This document shows, piece after piece, positions 22,685 to 35,000 of a DNA stretch of 64,000 nucleotides; position 1 is the first letter of the stretch, and each line of letters starts with the position of its first letter. A program made the position numbers and the translations under genes. Source of the stretch: Ascaris suum (Eukaryota; Nematoda; Chromadorea; Rhabditida; Ascarididae); contig CM024185.1 in assembly GCA_013433145.1 (NCBI GenBank), forward strand, positions 4,414,501 to 4,478,500, given 5' to 3'. The notes under the pieces are model-generated. The model saw only the letters and a program-made list of their open reading frames with translations. It made no database searches and had not been told where the DNA came from.

Positions 22685-25600
22685 ATGCTTTCGGGATGGG
22701 ATGTGACGTGCTTGATTGTCTTTTGGGTCTTTATTTTTGGCAAATGTCAAACCGAAGAGGTACTCGTATCGGTAACTGATCGAATGACAAGTTCAAATGA
22801 AAGAAAGTATATTATCTATGACGTTAATCATGGTGAAGGATTTAATCTGCGTCGTGATGTGTTTATGAGGTGTGCTCTTTTTTAGAATTAAGAAAATTTT
22901 CTTTCAATATTTGATATTTCATTTATTCGCGATTTTATTTTTCGGTCTTGAAAAATAGCTGCATTGATTTTTTGTGCAACCCATTAACCGATAGAGCATG
23001 GAATTACGGTCGGAATCTTATGAAGTGATCATTGTTGAATTTACAAGCCTTTCTCCTCCCCCCTCCCACCACCACTCACTTTCTCCTCCTTCATCCTTGC
23101 TCCTACCCCCTCCGACGCTCTTTCACCCAGTTTGGTAGTCATGAGGTAAAACAACCCCGGTCAAAGAAGAAATTCTGTTGCTTTACAGAATAGCTGATAC
23201 AGTTCGAACGTTGCGAGAGAGGGGTCATAATTATGTGCTGGTACTACCGCCATGGGGAGGACTCTATCACTGGAAAACAGCCGAGAGCAAATTGCCATGG
23301 TCGTTATTCTTCGATGTTGCAAGCATCAATCAGCTTGTTCCAGTTGTTGAGTTCCATCAATTTTTACAAGGTTCGTTGCATTCTTTTAGAGACTATTTTT
23401 ATTTTTAAAATTTTTGCATTTGTGACAGTCATTTATTTGTTTCAAAGAGGATTCCATCCAAAGGACATTACAGTTTTTTTTATTAGTACTTGATAAATCT
23501 TTGAAAATTTTGTGTGGTTAAATGGCAGTGGTTATAATAGTTTGATGAGTTTATCATTTGCCTAGTGTTATTTGAGAATGTTCGTTTTCTGGAATGATCG
23601 CAATTGTTTTAGTGAATGTCTCCCATTTTTTTTATCGTGAAAACATATTGGATTATTTCAGAGTTTTGTGAAACTTTTTATTATCCTAGCCTCTCGTTCA
23701 AAATTCCGAAAGCTCTCAGATTAGGGCAAAGAGAAAATTTTTGGAGCTGCGAGGCATTTTCGTAGAGTGGAATCAACAGATGCTCGAAAGTCGGCATCAC
23801 TCACTTGTCTTTGGGAAAGGAAACAGGGAGTCCCAAAGGAAGCATTTATTGAAAGAGCGAGCTACTGTTAGAAGCATGTCAGCACTCAGTTTACCCTGAT
23901 TTATGTTGGCATCCAATGAAAGAGTTCACAATGTGCCAGCATAATTGGGCGGATTTTAGGGTGAAAGAAGAGAAAAGCCTACGATATTATAAGGAAAATC
24001 AAGTTGAAAGCATTTTGGGATCACAGGATGTTGCAGACAAGTTTCCCCGCATATGCTTATCAAAGAGTGAATGGGAGAAATGGGTTTCTGCAAGTTGACG
24101 CAGTAAAAAAGAGCAACTTGCAGAAACAAATAACGACGATATTGACGAGGTGATATATCTACAAGGATATGCCGAAGGTTGGAAGGATGGACACTTCGAG
24201 ATTAAGTATGATAAGAGGGAATGTATCGATGGCAACAAGTATTACGGATTTCGAGATGGCAAATGGTGAGTTCTTACTTCAGTTGAGCAAAGGATGCTTC
24301 GGTGGCTTGCTCAAAAACCGCATGGAGTGCCAGTTTTGATCTGCGAGAACAACTAAGGTATCTGTAACAAATTTTAGCCTGTGAAAACAGCAAAAGAATC
24401 TATTGCTAGTGGTAGTAACTCTCGTTCTTTAAATTAAATTTGCCGGCGTATTCCCTGACTAGTTATAAATGAGTGTCGGAGCACGAGCTTAACCCGAAAT
24501 CTTCTTGAAGAAGAAGGGAAGCAAAAAAAGGATATGAACGCTTATCATACGCTCTGTTTTCTTGGATTCTCTGAAACAAATTCTATAACTTCATAGCTCC
24601 AACTTTCTATCTGAGGTAATAGTTTAAAGGCCACAAAATAATTTAGCTACGGCACTAAAGTGATATGAAATTTTATTCATTTTTTATGCAAGTAAGTATA
24701 AAAGCAATTATATCATCAAATATTGTCTTATTGCAAACTTTGAAATCATTTTTAATTGCCTGATCCGAAGAGTTGATTGTCTTGCATGCCTTTTCAAATC
24801 TTATCCAGGTTGTTCCCTCATATTTTTGCTCTCATCAGTAGCCCAGAGCAACCTTCTGCTCGCCTGGGTAACCTGGCAGGTAAAAAGTTGTGGGTTCGAT
24901 CTTTAGACGGATAATTTTTTTTTCCTCTGGCATATGTTCATTATTTAAAATCCAAAGCAGGTAGGAGTTGGGTGTATCACATGTTGTTGACTCAAAATTA
25001 TCGTTGTGTTTGAGGCATGGTTGGTTCTTCTCATATAACGGTGTTCGTGCTATCGCATTCTCATGCGTTTCGATCCAAGGTGATTCGAACACTTTGGCTG
25101 ATCTCATTGAGCGAAATCACTCAACGGCGAATTCTTTATTCATCGATCGGGCGGAAGCGATTCTGCATTCGCGTTTCGGTGATTCGCGTTATTGGCAAGC
25201 GAGAAGGGCAATGCGATACGCGAAACATCTCGTACAATTGGGTAACGACTTTAGGTAAGTACTTAGTTGTGTTACTTTGTGCAGATTTTTTATTAGCTAT
25301 GGTAATATTTTGCGCTTACATAAGAACTTCCTGATTTGTGCAATGGCACAATAAATACACACACGGGGAGATTCTAGTACATGACCTTAGTGCGCACGGA
25401 AATACTTCGACAGAGCTATAATGCTTGTTTTTTGCCCATGGGAAGTTAATGTTCTCGATCAATCTGCGCTTGCAGAATATTTGAAGTAAATTTGCAAATA
25501 TTTCTGTTTGTAAGATGAGAGAAGCTTTATCATCTTTAATTTCCAGCCAGAACTTTTTCCTGCCCTTTCTTCAATGCCTGGAACCAGGTGTTAAAGAGGG

Positions 25601-28600
25601 GCAGAAGGAAGCTGCTAGGAGGAAGGAAACTCGAATTTTGCGAATTTGTTGCATTTTGAGTGATGAATTTCGATTAAGGAAGGAAAAGTTTGGATCGGAT
25701 GATGTAACGGATGGGACGGTCCTCGATAAAAACTGGGAAGATACTATGAAGGTAGTGTGCTTTAGTTTATTTCTTCGTTCTGTTCTTTTATGTTGCACTT
25801 ACACAGAAATAGTCCTTCCATCCTCCCCGTTTCCTCCTCTCTCTCCTAACTACGCCACTTGTGGGAATTTGTGCAGGTACCCTGTAGGTGCTCTCGGAAT
25901 GTGAGAAAAACTGAACGACGAAAAGGGGAAAGCAAAGGCAGTACTCAGCTGCAACGCAAAACTTCCTCAGAAGTAAAAAAATAAGCAAAAAACGCATACA
26001 GAATTGCAGTTGCAGATAATTTTTGTGTGTTGGTGAAGATTGAAAAAGGTTGGCAGATGGCAGTTTCAGACCTCATCCATTAGTCCATAAATTTGGTGGC
26101 ATAAGTCTAGTATATTTGCGTAGGAGTTTGCTGGAAATTGGGTGGAAGAAAGGGAGGAGGTATCCAGTGCTGCTTTCATTGTACTAGTTTCTCTAGGATT
26201 TATGCATAGCAAAGAGCCAATATGCATTAAAGAATTTCCTTACTTTCATAAGTTTCAGTGTAGTTTGCGAAAAAATCTATGGCATCAGTATGCCAGAGTA
26301 TCGGTGGTATGTAGAGATTTGTTGAAGAATATAGTGCTTTCAAATATTTTATGAAAGTATGTAATGCTTTTAAGTAAAACTAACTGATATTAGCATAGTG
26401 CTTTCGTCTAATGTTAGCAGGTGACCTAGAATTGCCCTCGAATTTTATGACTTCAACCAGGTAACGAAATTGGACCTTAAGCGAAATTTTTGATTTGGTC
26501 AAATATTTGATTTCTGCTTATATCAGATTGATGGATTTAACTCTATCCTTTTTAATGAGCCATTTTATGCATTAGTTTTCGTTGTTTCATATTTTATGTT
26601 AATTGCACAACAAATATTAATTTACATATTTTGCAGTTTGCATAATCGATATTACATTCGAATTGGTCGTTTTTGAGGGCAAGTTCTAAAAGATTTGTTG
26701 GCTACATTGATTTATTGTGTTTCTTTTTTTTTTATTATTTATGCAAACAGGATGTTGTCTTTATTGTAGAAACATGGAGAGGCATTAGGTGGCAATTTTA
26801 TATGCGTTCATTGGCGGCGACGTGATTTTGTCCGATCACATCGTGATGATATTCCCTCTGTTGAGGGAGCCGCTCGACAGGTGACACTATAAATACACGA
26901 TTTTTTATGCGCATGTCCATATGTTTGCATTCGTGAAGCGCAATTTGGTGGTGTCGTATTGCTCTGCGTGGGTGTGTTTATGTGCCTATCTCTGAGGTGT
27001 TTTCAAGTGGGGAATCATTGAAGCTAGAATTTGGAATTTAGCTGGCATGATCAATATTTCTAGGTTGGTTCATAGGTTTTAAAAGAGTTTCGGGAGCTCA
27101 AGAGACCTTTAAAATTTTGTTTTTTTAAATATAGAGTTTCGCGTCGATAGAATCGATTTGACAGCCGGTTGGATGTAAAGCACGAGTGCAGCGTTTGTGT
27201 GGACTGAAGGATCAATTAAGGCAAGATGCAACTTAGCGCATTTTTGATTATTTGTTGACAGTTTGTGAATTCGGCTGACTGATTGGGGCAGCTTGTAAAC
27301 TCACTTGTTGTGCCATCTATTTTGAACTGTTTTTATTATATCTGCTACTGTGCAATGCTTTTTTCTGACGTTGAAAGGTGTCTATACTATTCGTGAGGAG
27401 TTTTATTCTATTCCCTAAGGGTACAGATATATCGTACGATCATCAAGCGGCGAAATTGCTGTGTGAAATAAACCGATTTCTTTTGGGGAAGCATTGAGGA
27501 TTTCATCTCATTGTATGTGGCGATGTAGATTGAAAAAATATTATGTTCAGATAAGCTTTTATGGCCAAATGATATTGTGTTGATTTTTTAAAGATAAGTT
27601 GAGAAAAATTTGAAGAGGTAGACACGATACCGTCTGATTAAATTCTAATTTCTTACATCCTTGAAACATATTCGGAATTGTTCCCTCTTATGCATATTCG
27701 AATCCGTTTTATATGATTGTCGATCGCAGCTGCGAAGCATTGATCTATAAGCAGCAATGCATGAAAATTTTTGTTGAGTTCATGTATTGATGGCATTGTT
27801 ACGCAATTATAATCATTCATAGGCTTTCTCTTTATTATCTTTTTTCTAATTTCTGGCATTTTGCGTGAGACACCCGGAATTTGAAATTTCCGTATATGGT
27901 TTTTTTCCAGCTAATTTGAGGTTTATTTATTTATCGCCCAACATTTTTATTTGAGTTTTGTGGATATCCCTCTCCTTCCTCATATAACAATATTTGACAT
28001 ATATATGTAAAAATCGGAGCATAGGACAGGTGTTCAAGGGAGGATGCAGGTATTTTTGAAACGAAGATTTGCATTACAGATTGTGAACATACTGAATAGA
28101 GAAAAGTTGAAGAAAGTATTCTTGAGTACGGATGCTCCGGCTGACGAGGTCGCAAGGCTGCGCAAATCACTGCCAACTGACGTAATCGTCGAACAGTTTC
28201 TTGACCATGGCTCGTTAAGCGATGGTGAGATCTCGATTGTAGACCAGGTTGGCGTATTCTTCTGCTAACTTTGTTCTTGCGAAGTTTTTGTTACGTCGTA
28301 TGCCTCCAACTGCGAGGCAGTCAGAAAGCGTTGCTATAATATATCTAAGAATCTTCTCCCTCCCACCCTCCTCCATCTCCTTTTGTCCACCTTACCCACT
28401 CATCTCTTCATCCAAAATACTGTGGATGATTTGTTGGGAAGTGAAAGTGTTGTGGTTTTACGGATGCGAAGTTGACATCGCTAATGACTTTAAACGTGGC
28501 AGGGCAGAACTATCGGTCATAAATGCTGCCAACTTATTCAGTATTATTTTCCCTCTCCTTCTCGCCTATTCGCGCTTGCGTGAATGATTTCGCGGTTACT

Positions 28601-29372
28601 ACATCCATGTGACGTAATCGCTTCATCTGTTTTGGAAATGTTTTGGGATAGGGGGAGGAAGAATTAATTGATCTGTTTCGTTTTAATGGTGGGGGGGGGG
28701 GGAGGGGGGGAGGGGCGGTCGCTTTGTTGCTGTGTCGCGTGTTTGAATATATGAATTTAAAGAAAAGTCGTGCAGACATCGCAACGGTTTCTCCTTTCTT
28801 CTCTTGCGGTGAGGATTGATTGTTGTTTTTCTTTATGTGTAGCATATAGCACTAGCGATGGCCTAGTTATGGCATGAACTTTTGGTGGTATGAAGCTCGA
28901 GGCATTTGTATTTGAGGTGATCAGCCTCTAAGGCAGTATCTTTCACAAAAAACGATCCTTTCGATTAAGAAATGGAAGACGAGAACAAGTTTTGCTTAGT
29001 AATCTTCGGCAGAAATAATTTTAAAAAGTGAATTAGTTCTGCTTAATAATAAAATGAAGTTGTAGATTCATATATTGTCAAAGGATTCGTATATTATTTC
29101 GACATATGTTTTTCAAAAGAATCTGTATTAATTGGTAGCAATCTTTGCGGTGAAGTTCATTTATTTTTTTTTAGTGGATATGTGCACATGCTCGATATTT
29201 TATCGGAACGCATGTATCGACGTTTTCGTACCGTATTCAAGAGGATCGTGAGATTCTTGGCTTCCGTCCGGAAACTACATTCAATCGTTTATGTCCGGAC
29301 AATGATCAGAATTGTGAGCAGCCTGCCAAGTGGAAAATTGTCTACGAGGATAGTGAAATGTATGATTTGTAG
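22685..29372 (+). CDS. POFUT2: GDP-fucose protein O-fucosyltransferase 2
   Basis: Adds O-linked fucose to Ser/Thr in folded thrombospondin type 1 repeats in the ER, using GDP-fucose (GT68 family). Exons: 22685-22869, 23189-23370, 24124-24265, 25015-25254, 25679-25751, 26770-26880, 28080-28247, 29175-29372. All phases match and give 432 residues, the usual length. A signal peptide ([20 protein letters not shown]) opens the protein. Family blocks follow in order: [20 protein letters not shown] with the catalytic glutamate, [63 protein letters not shown] with the GDP-fucose binding arginine, [10 protein letters not shown], and [20 protein letters not shown] near the end. The protein ends a few residues beyond the WKI(V/T)Y block seen in the family. 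The exon 3 acceptor sits inside a 14-bp inverted repeat. Confidence 0.95.
24084..24127 (+). repeat. 14-bp perfect inverted repeat across a 3' splice site
   Basis: gtttctgcaagttg at 24084-24097 pairs exactly with caacttgcagaaac at 24114-24127, with a 16-base loop. The AG acceptor of POFUT2 exon 3 (24122-24123) lies inside the right arm, so in the pre-mRNA the splice site would be base-paired. The usual pyrimidine tract is replaced by an A-rich loop. Confidence 0.8.
24836..24905 (+). repeat. possible tRNA-derived (SINE-like) fragment
   Basis: The segment contains tagcccagag, resembling a polymerase III A box, and gggttcgatc, resembling a B box, about 55 bases apart, followed by a T run. It does not fold as a complete tRNA because the T-stem does not pair. 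It lies in intron 3 of the POFUT2 gene. This is a weak call from short motifs only. Confidence 0.25.
28691..28715 (+). repeat. interrupted poly-G tract in POFUT2 intron
   Basis: G12, G7 and G4 separated by single A in the last intron of POFUT2. A C-rich stretch (ctccctcccaccctcc) occurs earlier in the same intron near 28360. Both could adopt non-B structures and are prone to length errors. Confidence 0.85.
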
Positions 29373-32050
29373 GAATTATATTTAGTTATATGTGTGATTT
29401 TGTTGATGCATTTGAAATGCTTCGTATGGTGCGTTATTTTGGTTTGAATCTCAAATAGAGGAGCGCTGAAAGATTTGAATTGTTATTTAGATTTGTGTGG
29501 ATTTAAGGATAGTGTATTTTTGCAAATTTGCAAGGTGAAGTTCTTTGATGAGGTTTACTCGCGGTGTAATTCATGTGCTGATTATCAGATGTGACTTTTT
29601 CAAAGATTGTAAAATATTGTTTCGTTGCATAGTTTAAGCAAAAAAAAATTTTTTTTAAATCTATTTTTTAGGTCGCAAAGTGGAAGAAAGGGGGGAGGGG
29701 GGATAGAGAGAGGAGGTGGAGGGAAGAGGATTCACAGCGTTGACGAGTTTGATTATGTAGAGAAGTGTTTCCTTAACTGATCTTTGGATAATAGTAGAAA
29801 ATCCAGTGATGCGAAATTTTCGCTAATCCCATTAAATCATGCCTTTTCTTTCCACCGTCCACCCTCAATAATCATCCGAACTAAGTTGCATTATTTTGTA
29901 ATGATTTATTAAACAATCGTTATGTAGCTTTATATAAAGGCATTTTACTAATATTACAAAAAGTTTTTTTTCGCCTTTTAAAAGTAACGTTCATACTTCT
30001 AATTTTGCTAGTCTTGTTTATCTGTTACTGTTGTAAAGTGTTGGACCTTGCGGGTATATACGAGAATCGCGATATGGCTTATGCAAGTTTCATGAGGAAT
30101 ATCCTAGGTGCAAAGTACATAACGAACCTTTGATGAATCTAACAACTTCTCGTTGGTCTAGTCATGTGTGATGAATAAAAGTGGGAGATAACCGTGGCAC
30201 GTGTTGTCATGAAACACACATCCACATTAAATGACCGGAAATGACAATGCTGCTATGTTGCCTTAATTTCTTTTATCTATGGATTATTGTTGATTTGCAT
30301 ATAGTGAAAATGTGTGCATATTTTGTTAATTTTTTTTTATTGTGTCGAGTTTTTTTTAAATTGTATTTTTGTTGCAATAGTTTATTGAAATGTTATTCAA
30401 TGGAATTTAAATTATTTAAAATATTTTTGAAATTTTTTTTATTTTCATAGAAAATTGTAAATTTAAATAAAATATTCCATAAATTACAAAGACTTTCGCT
30501 AAATATGTATCATTCATGAGGCAAAAACCTTTTATTTCGAATTTGTTTCTTTGAGAATAATCGTTGCGAATATGAATTGCGTTTAATATATGAGGTCTAC
30601 GAGTGGAATTTTAGGTTTTGTGTGATGGTTGTGATTCTATGAAAAGTTATCGTGCCTAAATTGTCCAGTAAACTCAGAAAGGCTGCCAGGATATGCAAAA
30701 TTTTCGCTTTCTTTTCATGTAGCCAAACGGATGCAGGAATATTAAAAAGACGGTTGGAGGTTATTAACTAATGCATTTGTTTGCTTGATTAGTCAATATG
30801 CAAATTTTCAGCTAGCTATAGGATATGTGTATGCGATCGTTTTTTGCATATTAGTAAGAAATAGTAAAATTTTGCAAAGGTTATTCGATGTTTCGGTTAT
30901 GAATGTTTGAGTCGGCGTTGTGTATCACAGCGACCCGCTAGAGAGTATTTATCATTCGGCGGATTGTCTTGTTGTTGGACGGCCATGTCCTTTAGGGATT
31001 TTCGAGGCGGAGTGGTGATCTCGGTTCATCCGATTTACATCGGTTCTTTTGGCTAGTAAGTATTTTTGATCTGTATTTACTGTACAGTAGCTAACTGACC
31101 AGTGGTCATCATCATGCAGATATGCGCACCAACGTTCCAAGCATGTTGTGAGTGCGACATTTTGATTACATATATAGCGACATCTTGATTGATGAGTTTG
31201 GGTGGACTCGGAAGCGTTACTGCATTTCGGATTAACAGGTAGTGGCAAGTCGGTAAGAAGCAAAAGACGGAAAATCTTTGGAACGTGGAACAAGTTGGGC
31301 GATGCGTTTTGGGAAGGCACTGCACTTTCTCCTTTCTATATGGAGAGGCAGTGTGTTTTCCTAGTAATCGACTGTGAGGGGATAGTGTTTTTGGCTTTCT
31401 ATACAGAAAAGTGTCACACCATTCTGAGAGCTAAAAGGACTGGACTCCCTCCTTTTTGATACTTGTTGAGGTGCAGAGCATTTCGATTGCTTTTTTTCCT
31501 TTCTCCCTCTCCCTCTTTTCCCCGCTTCCTTCCTCATCTTAATATTAATTTTTTTCAGTATTGATTTTTCAATTTTTTTTCGAACTTTCATTGGTTTTTC
31601 AATACTGGTTTCAAAGAAAAAAAAGAAGGTAGCGCTAAACCCCCAGCTGAGGGAGATGGGGGTAAATCCATGTGTTGTTCTAAAAGAAGACTCTGAAGTA
31701 GACATAAGAACACAAGCAGGAAATTGATAGTCCAGGCAGTTGTGCTGTTGCTGTTGAAGGAATTCTGTTGAAAATCAAACCTTCCAGTATTTTAATCATA
31801 ATTTGCGGTAGTAGCATTGCTGCTGTGATTTTTCCACCAGTTCATTTACTTCCGAAGATATAGCACGCTTGATGGCTTAAGGCCAAATAGGTCGATTTTT
31901 TCAATTAGAGTTGATGAGATATTAGCAGTGAGGTGGCGAACATCGTTTTGTCCATAATCATCTCGCTCGTACATCCGTTTTGAAAAATGGCGAGCACTGC
32001 GAGACCCGGGGCTTATAATTAAAGAAGTACGATACCTGTTTAGTAATTAT
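29373..32050. other. spacer between POFUT2 and LRR1
   Basis: About 2.7 kb without a convincing exon. It contains a G-rich tract at 29690-29702, AATAAA at 30174-30179 (a distant candidate polyA signal for POFUT2), octamers at 30293 and 30798, and pyrimidine/purine-rich DNA near 31490-31530. A 114-codon minus-strand frame at 31361-31705 is low complexity (Lys/Arg/Glu), as expected from that biased DNA. Confidence 0.5.
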
Positions 32051-32052
32051 AG
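32051..32052 (+). promoter_or_regulatory. candidate trans-splice acceptor for LRR1
   Basis: AG of taattatag lies seven bases before the ATG at 32060. Such close acceptors are typical of spliced-leader addition in nematodes. No upstream coding exon was found. Confidence 0.35.
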
Positions 32053-32059
32053 TCTTCCG

Positions 32060-35000
32060 ATGAGGCTGCCTTGTGATGTGTTGGTGCGCCGACGAGACTC
32101 GGCAATCGGCTATCGTCGCCCTTCGAAGGGGTTTGTTGTGCTTGCTAAGGCGACCGATGGCGGAGGCAGAAGCAAATTTGAAGTGATCGTTAGTACCTCG
32201 ACGAATAGAAGCGGAGTCAAGTTTTTGGTAGGAGCCCGATTTTATGGTTTCTTTAATCCTTTCCATATGTTTTGATTTTTATCTTTATTTTTAACTGATT
32301 TTATTTATTTAGGGATTAACTTATATTGCTTAAATACAAGCCCTGGGGTTTTTACTTTTCCTGCTTTAACAAGAAGTAAATTCCAACTTTCCATGTTTTT
32401 GTAATTTGTTGCTTTTTCGAATTTGTTCCTCGAATACTGCTTAAGGGATTAGTTTTGGAGATCTAGTTTGTTCACTGAGGGAGGGCTGATTTTAGACATG
32501 GAGACTGTATTCACTTAGATTTCTGGAATTTTTTTTTGTTCCTCAATTACTATCCAACTGAGTCCGAACTTGCGGTCTTTTTTGGGGAAGGTGGTCTAAC
32601 CGATTGAGCGACTTTGGTAAGTTGTATGTTGCCTTAGTCCTCTCAGAAAATTAGTACTAGCACCTGTACTAGTACCTGGTCGACCTACTGTGGACGGTTC
32701 ATTGAGAATGCTTCATCTCAACATGCAGTTCATGAAGGTGCTAGTCGTTTGATTATGTTGTAGTAGGTAGGTTATTTGTAAGTAGTATGTTCCGATGTTA
32801 CTAGTTACGAAATCTCATTTCCTAGAGAGTGTTCTTTCCCTGAATTTAATGCATGTCCAGAATGCTATAGTAATTCGTTTTTATGTCTAGTAACCGTAGG
32901 AATTATCCAGCGTGGAGTTCAATCTGAGTAAGCCAGAGTAAATAATGAAACACAAAAAAGATGGAATAAATTGTGTAACATCTGTGCTTTACTCAATTAT
33001 ATTTTCTGAGGCGTCCAGCATAGAATGAATGTTACTATAATTGCATTTTCATATAAGTTAATTTATGCAGGACATTTCAATCCTGCCAGTATTGAAATGC
33101 GTTCCGGTGTTTACTAAGCATTAAGCACCTAAACGTAGAAATAAATTTCCAGAGGGATTCAATCTGAGAGTTGCTCATCGCTTCGATTCTCATTACCTTC
33201 ATGAAGATTTCCTTTATTTATTTTTTTTGTTTTTGAAAAGATTTTGCTTTTTTTGCAGTTGAACAACGTAACGTTATCGTCTATTCAAGGGAGATTTATA
33301 AACGATGGACGCGTAACAATACAAATGGCCGAACCACCTGTGGACATTTTCATATCTAGGGTACTTTTTTTTGTTCCGTTCCTGTTTTATCATGACGATT
33401 AGTGTCGTCATATTTGTGGAATGTACTGCAATCTTTTCCGGATTCGAGGTTTAATGGGATATTCGATAAATGTCTACCTGGAATTAGATTTTAGTGACAT
33501 TTAGTACTTTAATATAAAGAATGATTTATTTGGAAGTCGAAGGTATATCCATGTTTAACTTTATTATTTCTTTTCCTTGTTTTAGTGTCACAGCATTTTT
33601 GCAATAGTTTGTGCTAGAATTGTGTATTGATTGATTTACGCAGCGTAGTCCAGGTATAATTCTTCGAATCTCGGCGTTTGTCCTTTTTTGGCTGTTTATT
33701 TCTTCTGAAATATTGGTTGTTATTTCAAGTCTTTTTCCGAATAGTGAGTTTCCGTGTCAATTTCTTCCTATCTTTGATTGGAATTGATGCAATCGATTAC
33801 ACACACGGGTATCAGCTTACTTTACGATATTTCATCTGTTTAATCGTTCGCTTAGTTGTTGGGTTGATCAAACATGATTATTATAGCTTGTGATGTTTTT
33901 GTTAGCACGAGATTTTAACTCACAAAGTTCTAGTTTGATGTGATAGTTGCAAGTTGCATCCAAATTTTAGGTGGAGGTAAAAGCCTTGTAGAAGATATGA
34001 GGTGAAAGGAGAGAGAAGAAGAGAAAAAAACAGGTAGAGAGGAATTTCCCTGCTTTAATCATCTCCATATTCTATTCTTGGTCGTCTCCCAGACAAGCTG
34101 CAAACGTCTAGTACTTTGCCTGCTCGACCAGGAAGGGTAAATGATTTCTATATGTGCATTGATTAAAGAAATGAGAAAATACATTTCAGGCGATTCCCGA
34201 CCGACTTAAAAAATCTTAGCTCTGATATCTTCCATAATAAGAGGAGAGGATGTCGAACTGGAGGTAAGGAAGCGAGTGACGTCAACCGATTTCGTTGCTC
34301 GGGATATGCAAATGTCAATTGTAAAATGTAGCCAATATCCGCTGTATCCGTCGGGATTTCCAGCTCATCTCACAGTGAGTTCCTTTATCGCTTATTATGG
34401 GCTTTTGAAAAATGTTCTTTGAATATAAAGTTTTCGTTTTCATCCGCTTCTTGAATGAGCAGAAAAATTCCTAATTAAGGCTGAGAAAATTTGGAGGATT
34501 CCTCCTAGGGGACCGGAAATACAAGTGTTTTACTGGAATGACCATTAGCGAAGTAGCCGTTCGGGAGGTAGTATCCAGGTGACCGTTGATAACTTTAACA
34601 CAGATTAACATATGCATATTGTAAACGACAGAATAGCAGCATTGTAAGGTAACCGCAAACATTTTGTAATCTTCGTCACACAGCTAATCATAAGCGTTTA
34701 AAGGAGCTGACAATAACGGGTATTGGTCTGCGTCGTGTGGATGGTCGATGGTTTGGTCTGAAGTCGTTGCGGCTTCTGAATCTACGCGATAATCTGCTCG
34801 GTGAGGCACCTGATTTTTCAACCAAGTTCCTCAACATTGTGCGACTTCAGAATTTGCAGATGCTCATATTGGCCAAAAACAACATTTCGAACTTAACTGT
34901 AAGCTTTTTTTTGTATCATTGTTAATAGTCGAAGAAATTTCGATCGTTGTCGTCAGTCGGAAAGTGTTTGGCGGCTGCAGAATTTAAGTGGTCGTTGACG

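Noticed and set aside
25515..25904. 129-codon + strand frame
   Set aside because: Overlaps POFUT2 exon 5 in a different frame; the short exon 25679-25751 fits phase and family.
31361..31705. 114-codon minus-strand frame
   Set aside because: Lys/Arg/Glu-rich translation of a pyrimidine-rich tract; simple sequence, not a gene.
32583..32620. tRNA-like ggtggtctaaccgattgagcg
   Set aside because: Resembles a D-arm only; no B box or cloverleaf downstream.
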